Source: an uncultured Thiotrichaceae bacterium (GTDB taxonomy: Bacteria > Pseudomonadota > Gammaproteobacteria > Thiotrichales > Thiotrichaceae). From it: a DNA stretch of 10,861 nt. The translations under genes and the position numbers were made by a program. The notes under the pieces are model-generated. The model saw nothing but the letters and a program-made list of their open reading frames with translations, was not told the DNA's origin and ran no database searches. This document shows positions 1-6,431 of this stretch, in pieces. Location: the NCBI GenBank assembly GCA_902727945.1, contig CACVAV010000010.1, positions 1-10,861 of the forward strand. The letters are read 5' to 3'. The stretch's first letter is position 1; each line of letters opens with the position of its first letter.

Positions 1-367
1 TTTCAGCACTCCCGGAATCTGCGGGCATTTCAGCCTTTTCTATTTCAAAAATAAACCGGCGACTTTCACTATCAGCTTCCGGCAATCCACTCACCACACC
101 GGTTAGAATGAGATCCTTTCCAGCCCGTTTTTCCGGTAATTGCTGATTGATATGCAGAGATGCATGGAGCCACGCATACAAGAATCCCAGTGCAATAAAA
201 ACTAAGGCAGCAAGCCACCTACGATAGGGTTTTAATAAAGAACAAGCAAACCCACAGAATACAAACACCATACACGCACAATACACCCAGACAACCATGG
301 CTGAAAAACTAATAAAACAATGAGTTAGCAGTGTTCCACTAAAAAAGCAGAGGGAAAAGGTGCGCAT
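1..367 (-). CDS. comEC: ComEC/Rec2 family DNA internalization protein, N-terminal part (partial)
   Basis: An open minus-strand frame starts at the ATG at 367-365 and runs off the left edge, giving about 122 residues. Family knowledge: ComEC forms the inner-membrane channel that carries single-stranded DNA into the cytoplasm during natural transformation. Seen: a short N-terminus, then hydrophobic stretches at about residues 3-45 and 50-66, then a soluble stretch typical of the DUF4131 N-terminal region (LILTGVVSGLPEADSE followed by RRFIFEIE). The catalytic metallo-beta-lactamase-like and competence domains would lie outside the window. The ATG has no convincing Shine-Dalgarno sequence; an in-frame TTG three codons upstream is an alternative start. 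The DUF2062 gene diverges from it across only 53 bases. Next to DUF2062 and lol genes is a usual gammaproteobacterial place for comEC. The frame was read by hand from the reverse complement. The identification rests on the N-terminus and neighbourhood only. Confidence 0.72.
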   Translation of the reverse strand, partial: MRTFSLCFFSGTLLTHCFISFSAMVVWVYCACMVFVFCGFACSLLKPYRRWLAALVFIALGFLYAWLHASLHINQQLPEKRAGKDLILTGVVSGLPEADSESRRFIFEIEKAEMPADSGSAE

Positions 368-420
368 GTCCGGCAAACCGTGGATAATGGTAATAATTCT
401 TGTTATTAAAAATTTCTTGC

Positions 421-996
421 ATGCCAAAACGATTTTTCAAAAAGCTGGCACCTAATTCGGATAAAATCAAAAAGAGTAAATCTTTGGCATGGTTAGGAAC
501 AGCTTTGCATCATCCCTGGCTGTGGCATTTTAACCGCCATAGCGTCGCAGGTGCATTTGCAGTCGGCATGTTCTGCATGTGGATTCCCTTCCCCCCGCAG
601 ACATTGATAGCAGCATCAGTGGCTGTTTTAATTCGTGTTAACCTGCCTATTTCTGTTGCGTTGGTTTACGTCACCAATCCGATCACCATCCCGCCTTTAT
701 TTTATTTAGCCTACCAATTCGGCTCATGGCTATTAGGTGAAAATCTACAGGACATCGACTTCTCATTCACCACAGAATGGTTTAAGACCACACTGACACT
801 GATCTGGCAACCGATGTTACTAGGCTGTATGATTTTTGCGGCCATCTCAGCAGTGATCGGGTACTACGGCATCCATTTATTCTGGCGACTACACATAGTG
901 CAACAAATCAAAGACCGCCGTGCAAAACGCCGACAGAAACGCAAGGAAGAATTAGAAGCGGCGCTCAAAAAGAGTAAAGACAAGAAGAAGAAATAA
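421..996 (+). CDS. DUF2062 domain-containing inner-membrane protein
   Basis: The product is 191 residues with an unknown biochemical role. Seen: a conserved-looking N-terminus (MPKRFFKKLAPN), then a DUF2062 core at about residues 30-145. The core includes HPWLWHFNRHSVAGAFAVG, a proline-rich FPPQ loop and a VTNPITIPPLFYLAYQFG segment. Roughly three hydrophobic segments lie near residues 43-62, 67-105 and 127-156. The tail from about residue 165 is very rich in Lys, Arg and Glu and ends in four lysines, so it is probably a cytoplasmic basic helix. I chose the ATG at 421 rather than an in-frame TTG at 400, because relatives begin MP-(R/K)-R-x-(F/L)-K at this point. There is no strong Shine-Dalgarno sequence before it. 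The gene diverges from comEC and converges on lolD with 21 bases between stops. No terminator hairpin is obvious in that gap. Confidence 0.85.
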   Translation: MPKRFFKKLAPNSDKIKKSKSLAWLGTALHHPWLWHFNRHSVAGAFAVGMFCMWIPFPPQTLIAASVAVLIRVNLPISVALVYVTNPITIPPLFYLAYQFGSWLLGENLQDIDFSFTTEWFKTTLTLIWQPMLLGCMIFAAISAVIGYYGIHLFWRLHIVQQIKDRRAKRRQKRKEELEAALKKSKDKKKK

Positions 997-1017
997 GCAC
1001 CCGGCTCAGTCAGCAGC

Positions 1018-1752
1018 CTACGACGCGAGCTGTAAATCTCCGGCAGTTAACTGATAAACCCGATCCATCCGACGCGCCAACGTCAAATCATGCGTCACAA
1101 TAACAAATGCTGTTTGTAATTCGCTGTTCAGACCCTGCATCAACTCAAATACCTGTTCCGCTGTATTATGATCAAGGTTACCCGTCGGCTCATCAGCCAA
1201 CACCGCATTGGGCTTAGTCACCAAGGCTCTGGCAATCGCAGCCCGTTGCCGCTCACCACCGGATAACTGCCCCGGCTTGTGATCCAGACGCTGTCCCAGT
1301 CCCACTTTAGTCAATATGTCATCAGCTTGTTGTGTCGCATCAACCACAGTAACACCCCGGATTAATAATGGCATCGCCACATTTTCAAGCGCTGAAAATT
1401 CAGGCAGGAGATGATGGAACTGGTAAATAAACCCTAGTGACTGATTACGTAACTGGCCACGTGCGGTATCAGACAACTGATCCATGCGCTTACCCATGAC
1501 TTCAACGTGTCCCGCCGTGGGTAAATCCAGTCCACCCAGTAAGTGGAGCAAGGTACTTTTACCACTGCCCGAGCTACCGACAATCGCAATTTTATCACCC
1601 GCATTGACCGTCAGATTAATGTTATTCAGTACACTAACGTCCAGCTGACCTTCGCGAAAACGCTTGCTCAATTGTGCACAATGGATCACAGGTTCAGCTT
1701 TATGGCTGCCGTCAGTTGTATCAGTACCAACAGTGGAATTTGTATTATTCAT
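1018..1752 (-). CDS. lolD: Lipoprotein-releasing system ATP-binding protein LolD
   Basis: This is the 244-residue ATPase of the LolCDE complex, which extracts mature lipoproteins from the outer leaflet of the inner membrane and passes them to LolA. Seen: Walker A GSSGSGKS at residues 59-66, signature LSGGERQR at 163-170, Walker B ending in LADEPTG at 185-191 (Asp187, Glu188), and switch His221. The LolD-type stretch FIYQFHHLLPEFSALENVA at 108-126 separates it from the related MacB and FtsE ATPases. An upstream in-frame ATG would add 20 residues, but those only reread the end of the permease gene in another frame. The start at 1752 fits the LolD family better and sits in an ATGAATAA overlap with the lolE stop. 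A GAGG about nine bases upstream could bind the ribosome. The first 20 residues are polar and low in complexity, slightly longer than in E. coli LolD. Confidence 0.95.
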   Translation of the reverse strand: MNNTNSTVGTDTTDGSHKAEPVIHCAQLSKRFREGQLDVSVLNNINLTVNAGDKIAIVGSSGSGKSTLLHLLGGLDLPTAGHVEVMGKRMDQLSDTARGQLRNQSLGFIYQFHHLLPEFSALENVAMPLLIRGVTVVDATQQADDILTKVGLGQRLDHKPGQLSGGERQRAAIARALVTKPNAVLADEPTGNLDHNTAEQVFELMQGLNSELQTAFVIVTHDLTLARRMDRVYQLTAGDLQLAS

Positions 1753-3010
1753 AACGTAAAGCCTCAGCGGGTTGTACTTTTGAAGCACGCCACGCCGGAT
1801 AAAGGGTTGCACACACAGACATCAATAAGGAACTAAGACCAATGATCAATACATCAACCGGATCAATGCGTGATTCCAGTTCGCTGATAAAATAAGTGTC
1901 CGGTGAAATAAAGTCGGTATCAAACAGACGTTCAATCAACGGCACAATTACATCAAGGTTCGCCGCCAATAATACGCCCAGCATAATGCCCGCCACCGTA
2001 CCGATCACGCCGATCAACGTCCCTTGCACCATAAAAATTTTCATAATCCGGGCCGGTGATAAACCCAGCGTCCGCAAAATGGCAATATCGGCTTCCTTAT
2101 CCGTGACTACCATCACCAGGGTCGAGACCAGGTTAAAAGCCGCTACTGCAATAATCAGCAACAAAATAATAAACATCACCGACTTCTGCATTTTAATCGC
2201 CGTAAACAAACCGGTATTCTGGTACGTCCAGTCACTCACCCAAATATCGGGGTATTGTTCACCCAACCGCACCAGTACATCTTCACCCGCTGCCGGAGCA
2301 AGATTAGCATCTGTCAGCCGCAAACGCAGCCCCGTCACCTGACCTTCCATTTCCAGAATTTCTGCAGCATCCTCTCCATTCACATAAGCAAATCCTTCGT
2401 CATAAATCTGCATATCAATACGGAAAATGGCCTTTATCACAAAACGGCGCAAGACCGGCAGCTCACTACTGGCCATAATATCTTCAGGTGGGCTAATCAG
2501 CGTCACCGAATCACCCACTTCAACGTTGAGATTATCAGCCAGCGCTGCACCCAAAGCTATACCGTAACTGCCAGGCGTCAGTTCATTCATATCACCCTGT
2601 TCCACGTGTTTGAACACAGCGGCGACCTGTTTTTCCAGCTCCGGTGTAATACCCTGCAACAAGACCCCTCTGGCCTCGTCCCCCTGACTGACCATTACCG
2701 ATTTTTCAACAAACGGCGCAACACCTTCTACCTGCGGCAGCTGGATTAATTGCTGGCGCATATCCTGCCAGTTTTCCAGCCGGGCATCGGTTTCCGACAC
2801 TGTGACATGCGCCAACATGCTTAACATCCGGTCACGCATAGCCTGCTCAAAGCCATTCATCACCGACAACACGGTAATCAATACCAGCACACCAATCGCG
2901 ATGCCGATCATTGAAGCGAAGGAAATGAACGAGACAAAATGACTCTGGCGGCGCGCCCGCGTATAACGCAGACCAATGTATAATTCCAGCGGATGAAATA
3001 GCTTATTCAT
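1745..3010 (-). CDS. lolE: Lipoprotein-releasing system permease, second copy (LolE/LolF-like)
   Basis: The product is 421 residues of the LolC/LolE (FtsX-type) permease family, acting in the inner membrane with LolD. Seen: an N-terminal stretch FHPLELYIGLRYTRAR, a first membrane segment at about 26-50 ending in SVMNGFE, and a large periplasmic domain at about 51-275. Three further membrane segments lie near 276-302, 328-350 and 385-404. The coupling region has DKEADIAILRTLG (304-316), and the C-terminus is YPAWRASKVQPAEALRYE. The part DFISPDTYFISELES near residues 366-380 resembles E. coli LolE more than LolC. The region at about 172-190 ends in SSELPVLRRF and retains a proline near the LolC Hook position. 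The ATG overlaps the preceding stop by eight bases, and its own end overlaps lolD in the same way. The label lolE is by position; lolF-like would also be fair. Confidence 0.88.
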   Translation of the reverse strand: MNKLFHPLELYIGLRYTRARRQSHFVSFISFASMIGIAIGVLVLITVLSVMNGFEQAMRDRMLSMLAHVTVSETDARLENWQDMRQQLIQLPQVEGVAPFVEKSVMVSQGDEARGVLLQGITPELEKQVAAVFKHVEQGDMNELTPGSYGIALGAALADNLNVEVGDSVTLISPPEDIMASSELPVLRRFVIKAIFRIDMQIYDEGFAYVNGEDAAEILEMEGQVTGLRLRLTDANLAPAAGEDVLVRLGEQYPDIWVSDWTYQNTGLFTAIKMQKSVMFIILLLIIAVAAFNLVSTLVMVVTDKEADIAILRTLGLSPARIMKIFMVQGTLIGVIGTVAGIMLGVLLAANLDVIVPLIERLFDTDFISPDTYFISELESRIDPVDVLIIGLSSLLMSVCATLYPAWRASKVQPAEALRYE

Positions 3011-4253
3011 AACGCAATGACTCCGCTGGCTGCACCTTAGAAGCCCGCCACGCCGGATAGACAGTAGCTAATACTGAGAATATCAAAGCAGCGACTGCGA
3101 TCCAGCCGACATCATTCCAGTGCAGATCAGAAGGAATTTCGCTGATGTAAAAAACATCTGCCGGGAAGATTTGCCGCCCGATGAGGTTTTCAATAAACGG
3201 TACAATGGTATCGATATTCAGCGACAATAGAATACCCAGCAATACACCGGTCAGTGTGCCAAAGATACCAATGATGCTGCCCTGGATCATAAAGATGCGC
3301 ATGATGCGGTTTGGTTCCATGCCGAAGGTGCGCAAAATCGCAATATCCGCCTCCTTATCATTCACCGCCATCACCAATGAAGCCACCAGATTAAACAGCG
3401 CCACCGCCACCACCAGAAACAAAATCATCGCCATGGCAATTTTCTCAGTTTTTACAGCACGGAAAAAGCTGCCGTGTTCCTTGCCCCAGTCAGATACTTC
3501 AAAGCCATCGCCCAAGTCGGTTTGTAATGATTTACTCACCGATTGTGCCATAAACAAATCGTCTAACTTAAGGCGAATACCGCTCACTTCTTTACGTAAC
3601 TTGAATAGCCGCGCTGCATCTTCAATGTGCACGAAGGCACTCATGCTATCGATTTCCTGCGAGCCAATCGGCTTCACAATACCACTAACCGTGAAGCGCC
3701 GCAGCCGGGGCAGCACACCCGCCGGAGTCACCTGTACCTTAGGTACGATTACGGTCACTTTATCGCCGACCATCAGTTGTAAAGCGCCCGCCAACTCGGA
3801 ACCTAACACAATGTTATAGCCACGCGATTTCAGGTCATCGAAACTACCTTCTTCCAGTTTTGAACCAATATCACTGACCTGGTCATGGGATTTTGGATCA
3901 ATGCCTTGCACCACAACACCGCGCATCAGGCTGCTATGGGTCAGCATCACCTGATTTTTCACATAGGGTGCTACACCTTTAACATGCGGAACCGCCGCCA
4001 GCCGCTCAATTTGCGGCTCCCATTCACCCAGCTTGCCATCTGTCCCCGAAACCGTGACATGCGCCACAGCGCCCAGTATTCTGTCCCTCAATTCCTTCTC
4101 AAAGCCGTTCATAATCGAAAGAATTGTGATCAGCACCATCACTCCCAGCATGATCCCCAACATGGAAGTGAAGGAGATAAAGGAAATGAACCGGTTACGT
4201 CGCCGGGAGTGCGTGTAGCGCTGCCCGATAAATAATTCTAGTGGTCTAAACAT
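3003..4253 (-). CDS. lolC: Lipoprotein-releasing system permease, first copy (LolC/LolF-like)
   Basis: The product is 416 residues, the first gene of the lol operon, and an inner-membrane permease subunit of the LolCDE type. Seen: N-terminal FRPLELFIGQRYTHSRRRN, first membrane segment at about 22-48 ending in SIMNGFEKE, a periplasmic domain at about 50-270, and membrane segments near 271-297, 322-347 and 383-402. The coupling region has DKEADIAILRTFG (299-311). QVTPAGVLPRLRRF at 174-187 matches the Hook region that in E. coli LolC recruits LolA (pattern TPxGxxP). In contrast, the LIGRQIFPADVFYISEIPSDLHW region at 358-379 matches LolE of E. coli. The protein therefore mixes both types, as described for LolF. 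It shares much of its sequence with the next gene, so the pair looks like a tandem duplication. The start ATG at 4253 has only a weak ribosome site, and I see no convincing promoter in the 83 bases upstream. Confidence 0.88.
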   Translation of the reverse strand: MFRPLELFIGQRYTHSRRRNRFISFISFTSMLGIMLGVMVLITILSIMNGFEKELRDRILGAVAHVTVSGTDGKLGEWEPQIERLAAVPHVKGVAPYVKNQVMLTHSSLMRGVVVQGIDPKSHDQVSDIGSKLEEGSFDDLKSRGYNIVLGSELAGALQLMVGDKVTVIVPKVQVTPAGVLPRLRRFTVSGIVKPIGSQEIDSMSAFVHIEDAARLFKLRKEVSGIRLKLDDLFMAQSVSKSLQTDLGDGFEVSDWGKEHGSFFRAVKTEKIAMAMILFLVVAVALFNLVASLVMAVNDKEADIAILRTFGMEPNRIMRIFMIQGSIIGIFGTLTGVLLGILLSLNIDTIVPFIENLIGRQIFPADVFYISEIPSDLHWNDVGWIAVAALIFSVLATVYPAWRASKVQPAESLRYE

Positions 4254-4284
4254 GGTTGGCGATTGTACCGGTAGAAGAATAAAA

Positions 4285-4312
4285 ACTCAGCTTTAATAAC
4301 TGAGCTTTAACA
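4285..4312. repeat. Imperfect 14-base tandem repeat between divergent genes
   Basis: Two units lie exactly head to tail: ACTCAGCTTTAATA (4285-4298) and ACTGAGCTTTAACA (4299-4312), with 12 of 14 bases identical. The first mismatch also creates a short CTCAG/CTGAG dyad across the pair. The repeat sits between the divergent starts of lolC (minus) and the BamE-like gene (plus), where a regulator could bind. No function is shown by the sequence alone. Confidence 0.6.
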
Positions 4313-4324
4313 ACGTTAGTAATA

Positions 4325-4330
4325 CAGGTG
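4325..4330 (+). promoter_or_regulatory. Ribosome binding site deciding the start at 4337
   Basis: AGGTGA lies six bases before the ATG at 4337. An in-frame GTG at 4328 falls inside this motif, so it is unlikely to be the start. Confidence 0.65.
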
Positions 4331-4336
4331 ATCCCA

Positions 4337-4681
4337 ATGCTCATCACACACACCCCAAAATACTTATTATCATTACTATTGTGTATCCCTTTATACGCAA
4401 ACGCAGCGAATGCAGCACCAAAATCAGTAAACTCAGACACAGCTCCAACTATCAAAGTTCAGACAGTAAAACAGACAAAAGCTGCCACCACGACTAAAAC
4501 CGCTTACCCTAAACGGGGTATGACTATGCAACAGGTGCGCCGCCACTACGGTAAGCCGCAGTCAACCCGCAAATCAGCCGGCAAGGTCAAGAAAAAATGG
4601 CCCCGTATTACCGTCTGGAATTATGGCAAGTTTTCTGTTTATTTTGAACGTCACATTACGCTTCATACTGTGGTTCACTGA
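4337..4681 (+). CDS. Small secreted protein with BamE/SmpA-like motif
   Basis: The product is 114 residues. Seen: a classical signal peptide with a hydrophobic core at about 9-20 and likely cleavage after an ANA motif near residue 23 or 26, then a Thr/Lys/Ala-rich linker to about residue 57. There is no lipobox; the single Cys at residue 16 lies inside the hydrophobic core. The C-terminal part has KRGMTMQQVRRHYGKP (59-74), then WPRITVWNYGKFSVYFE (88-104). The pattern GM(T/S)xxxVxxxxGxP followed by W-x-Y and VYFE is the one seen in SmpA/OmlA (BamE)-fold domains and in small uncharacterised gammaproteobacterial periplasmic proteins. It is too degenerate to be called BamE itself. The protein is probably periplasmic; its partner is unknown. 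The last 26 bases overlap the end of the convergent yigZ-family gene. It diverges from lolC, so a link to the cell envelope is plausible but not shown. Confidence 0.75.
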   Translation: MLITHTPKYLLSLLLCIPLYANAANAAPKSVNSDTAPTIKVQTVKQTKAATTTKTAYPKRGMTMQQVRRHYGKPQSTRKSAGKVKKKWPRITVWNYGKFSVYFERHITLHTVVH

Positions 4682-5276
4682 TCAGAATTTGTCCGCGACC
4701 GACATCCGCCAGACGTTGTTGCAACACTGGCCATTGATCTTTCGGGCACTGGCAGTAAACCGTCAATGCTTCAGCATAAGAAGTATCAGTGATCTCTACG
4801 CTGAACTGGCCTAATAAATGGCGAACTGCATCTTCCAATGCGTAAGACAGGTTTAAATTAACAGGCTTATAGTCGATTTGCGTACAAGTCGGTGTATTTT
4901 TCAGCGCCTCACTGACTGACCCCGAATACGCACGTGCTAAGCCGCCGGTTCCCAACTTAATTCCGCCAAAATACCGCACCACTACAGCCACAATTTCACC
5001 CACCTCACTGTACTGTAAAACATTCAGCATCGGCTTACCCGCCGTGCCTCCCGGTTCGCCATCATCACTGCAACTGACACTCGTCGTGTTATTTGGCTCT
5101 CCCGCCAGAAAAGCCCAGCAAACATGCCGTGCATCAGGATAATTTGAACGAATCGAATCAATGAATAGGTGTGCAGCCTGAGAGTCAGGTGCATGACCGA
5201 TAAATGCAATGAAGCGACTCTTTTTGATTATTTGCTCGAATTGAGTATTTTTCTCAGGAATTAAATAATCGCTCAT
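4656..5276 (-). CDS. yigZ: YigZ/IMPACT family protein
   Basis: The product is 206 residues, close to the usual length of the family (E. coli YigZ is about 205). Seen: an N-terminal UPF0029/Impact domain at about 18-123. It carries the hallmark SDDGEPGGTAGKPML (70-84) and RYFGGIKLGTGGLARAY (101-117) motifs, plus KKSRFIA at 18-24 and DARHVCWAF at 48-56. A DUF1949-type C-terminal domain spans about 139-195. Eukaryotic IMPACT regulates the kinase Gcn2; the bacterial role is unsettled, and relatives are sometimes loosely annotated as a protease or translation factor. The ATG at 5276 is part of a 13-base palindrome, and no good Shine-Dalgarno sequence precedes it. It converges on the BamE-like gene, sharing 26 bases, and diverges from the small secreted protein at 5399. 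Confidence 0.92.
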   Translation of the reverse strand: MSDYLIPEKNTQFEQIIKKSRFIAFIGHAPDSQAAHLFIDSIRSNYPDARHVCWAFLAGEPNNTTSVSCSDDGEPGGTAGKPMLNVLQYSEVGEIVAVVVRYFGGIKLGTGGLARAYSGSVSEALKNTPTCTQIDYKPVNLNLSYALEDAVRHLLGQFSVEITDTSYAEALTVYCQCPKDQWPVLQQRLADVGRGQILISEPQYEA

Positions 5277-5286
5277 GTGTCACATG
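5274..5286. repeat. Palindrome CATGTG-T-CACATG over the yigZ start
   Basis: The two 6-base arms are perfect inverted repeats around a single T. The left arm contains the yigZ start codon, read on the minus strand. The site lies 25 bases before the TATAAT box of the divergent gene, so it could be an operator for one or both genes. It could also be chance. Confidence 0.45.
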
Positions 5287-5290
5287 TAAG

Positions 5291-5317
5291 TTACGACAGG
5301 AACAAACGGTGTATAAT
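5291..5317 (+). promoter_or_regulatory. Candidate sigma-70 promoter for the gene at 5399
   Basis: A perfect consensus -10 box TATAAT lies at 5312-5317. The -35 is weak: TTACGA at 5291-5296 with a 15-base spacer is the best I see. If used, transcription would begin near 5324 and leave about 73 bases of leader before the start codon. A second -10-like CATAAT at 5364-5369 has no convincing -35. Confidence 0.4.
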
Positions 5318-5384
5318 GTATAGTCAGGCAAAAATTCATATATTTCACTACAGTTACCTCATACATAATGATCCACACGAGACT

Positions 5385-5390
5385 AGGAGA
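5385..5390 (+). promoter_or_regulatory. Ribosome binding site facing two overlapping starts
   Basis: AGGAGA lies six bases before an ATG at 5397 and eight before a GTG at 5399. The ATG opens a frame of only six codons (MWYNKC, stop at 5415-5417). The GTG opens the 102-residue gene. Both spacings are acceptable, so the two starts compete in the string ATGTG. Confidence 0.6.
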
Positions 5391-5398
5391 CAGTTGAT

Positions 5399-5707
5399 GT
5401 GGTACAACAAATGCTAATCAGGACGCTGGTAATCATCGGGCTACTGGCCGGGCCTATCAGTCAAAAAGCTTATTCAGAAGAGAGTACGATGCTTAAGTCC
5501 CGGCTACAAACTCACACTGAAACCCAGCAACCTGAAAAAAAATCATTGTTGTCCAACATGCTGGATAGTACGAATATTTACGAATACCTACTCGGCAACC
5601 CTGATTTCGCCAAGGTTCAGGACATAACTATCCGCCTGTGGGATAAACATACCAATATCAGAAAATACCGCACACACATGAAAGATAATTTCATTCAGAC
5701 AGACTGA
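5399..5707 (+). CDS. Small secreted protein of unknown function
   Basis: The product is 102 residues and I do not recognise it. Seen: an N-terminal signal peptide with hydrophobic core LIRTLVIIGLLAGPI at about 6-20 and possible cleavage after AYS near residue 26. A Glu/Gln/Lys-rich linker follows to about residue 50, then a probably helical C-terminal part (NMLDSTNIYEYLLGNPDF, then IRLWDKHTNIRKY). There is no cysteine, so it is not a lipoprotein. The likely location is the periplasm. I chose the GTG at 5399 because a strong AGGAGA sits eight bases upstream; the in-frame ATG at 5411 is 20 bases away from it and would leave a shorter signal peptide. The gene has a TATAAT box upstream. Its last 13 bases overlap the convergent DUF2384-like gene. 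The signal peptide and ribosome site make it likely real. Confidence 0.65.
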   Translation: MVQQMLIRTLVIIGLLAGPISQKAYSEESTMLKSRLQTHTETQQPEKKSLLSNMLDSTNIYEYLLGNPDFAKVQDITIRLWDKHTNIRKYRTHMKDNFIQTD

Positions 5708-6132
5708 TCGCGCTTCGCCTCAGCAGCCGCATGCATCGCATCATTAATAGCATAACCGTAAGTACAATCAACCTCAATCCTGACTTTCTGTAAGCCATTA
5801 ACACCCTCATCCAGTATTACACCAAGAGGCGTGCGTTTACTGAAACGACGGTGCGGCTTCTGTAACCACATGACACGCATCTGACTGCTAAACGGGAAGG
5901 TGGTACGTAACGCATCAGAAATACCCACAATATGGTCGATACGCTTCAACACATCGCTTTCCTGCGGTAACGATTTACTACCCTGGCGGTATGCACTCAA
6001 ATGACGGGTTTTAGCCTGATCAGACAAACCCAGTACACTCAGCATTTCTTCAGCGGATATTTCCCACTCGTCCATGTGAGTCACTACAGCCTGTGTTAAC
6101 GCGGTCATTTGCTCATGAGTAAAGTCGCTCAT
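5695..6132 (-). CDS. Protein with MbcA/ParS/Xre antitoxin-like (DUF2384) C-terminus
   Basis: The product is 145 residues. Seen: the C-terminal segment from about 85 to 122 (MRVMWLQKPHRRFSKRTPL, then GVILDEGVNGLQKVRIEVD) fits the toxin-binding domain of the MbcA/ParS/Xre antitoxins. That domain typically shows W(L/M)xxPNxxFxGxxPLxxLxxGxxGLxxV. The N-terminal 15-80 region is predicted helical and resembles the helix-turn-helix part of Xre-type antitoxins only weakly. It includes EISAEEMLSVLGLSDQAKTRHL and a SALRTTFP-like helix end (SDALRTTFP). The classical partner is a RES-domain NAD+-degrading toxin, and none is encoded next to it. It shares an ATGA overlap with the upstream 97-residue gene, so the two are translationally coupled. 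Either it is an orphan antitoxin-like regulator or the two form their own pair. The gene ends 13 bases inside the convergent secreted-protein gene. Confidence 0.65.
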   Translation of the reverse strand: MSDFTHEQMTALTQAVVTHMDEWEISAEEMLSVLGLSDQAKTRHLSAYRQGSKSLPQESDVLKRIDHIVGISDALRTTFPFSSQMRVMWLQKPHRRFSKRTPLGVILDEGVNGLQKVRIEVDCTYGYAINDAMHAAAEAKRDQSV

Positions 6133-6422
6133 GCATCATCCTTGTTGACAGATTTTAAACCCTGAATAGACACCACATTGCTGGCTTTAGGTTCATCAAT
6201 AAAATGTGGCTTATCTTTATTATCAATACCTGCCTGTTTTGCCAATTCACGCTCACGCGTGGAAATCAAATCAAAACACACCTTAATATCCTCCACCGTA
6301 TCATCACTCAAAGGATAACGCACTGCTGAATCAGAAGGCGTCAGATCCCGCACCACTTTAGCCAATGTTTTGCGCATGGCCATTAGCACCCGCCTTTCTG
6401 TAGAGATATTTTCGTCCGACAT
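6129..6422 (-). CDS. Small conserved-looking cytoplasmic protein, unknown function
   Basis: The product is 97 residues with no signal peptide or membrane segment. Seen: a helical N-terminal half (STERRVLMAMRKTLAKVVRDL), a TPSDSAVRYPLSDDTVEDI motif, a second helix VCFDLISTRERELAKQAGI, and an acidic-basic C-terminal tail with ASNVVSIQGLK. I do not recognise a named domain; the layout resembles small proteins of unknown role in other gammaproteobacteria. I chose the ATG at 6422, but a GTG six codons upstream (6440) is possible; neither has a clear Shine-Dalgarno sequence. The stop overlaps the start of the DUF2384-like gene in ATGA. The dyad and candidate promoter upstream suggest it is the first gene of a two-gene operon. 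Its place as first partner of an antitoxin-like gene suggests, without proof, a functional pair. Confidence 0.68.
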   Translation of the reverse strand: MSDENISTERRVLMAMRKTLAKVVRDLTPSDSAVRYPLSDDTVEDIKVCFDLISTRERELAKQAGIDNKDKPHFIDEPKASNVVSIQGLKSVNKDDA

Positions 6423-6431
6423 ATTCTGATC

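Noticed and set aside
1753..1812. A 20-residue N-terminal extension of LolD from an upstream in-frame ATG
   Set aside because: The extra residues are an out-of-frame reading of the permease tail. LolD relatives start near the 1752 ATG, which forms the same stop-start overlap as the other lol junction.
1896..2749. Plus-strand open frames opposite lolE
   Set aside because: They are low-complexity antisense frames of a conserved permease, with no motif or ribosome site.
3181..3819. A 212-codon plus-strand open frame opposite lolC
   Set aside because: It is the antisense shadow of a clear permease gene, Ser/Thr/Ile/Arg-rich with no recognisable domain, and has no convincing ribosome site.
4286..4304. 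CTCAG...CTGAG hairpin as a terminator for lolC or the plus-strand gene
   Set aside because: Both neighbouring genes start here rather than end, the stem is only five bases, and the pattern is better described as a tandem repeat.
4246..4455. A 69-codon minus-strand frame upstream of lolC
   Set aside because: It covers the antisense of the signal-peptide gene and the intergenic repeat, overlaps the lolC start, and has no family features.
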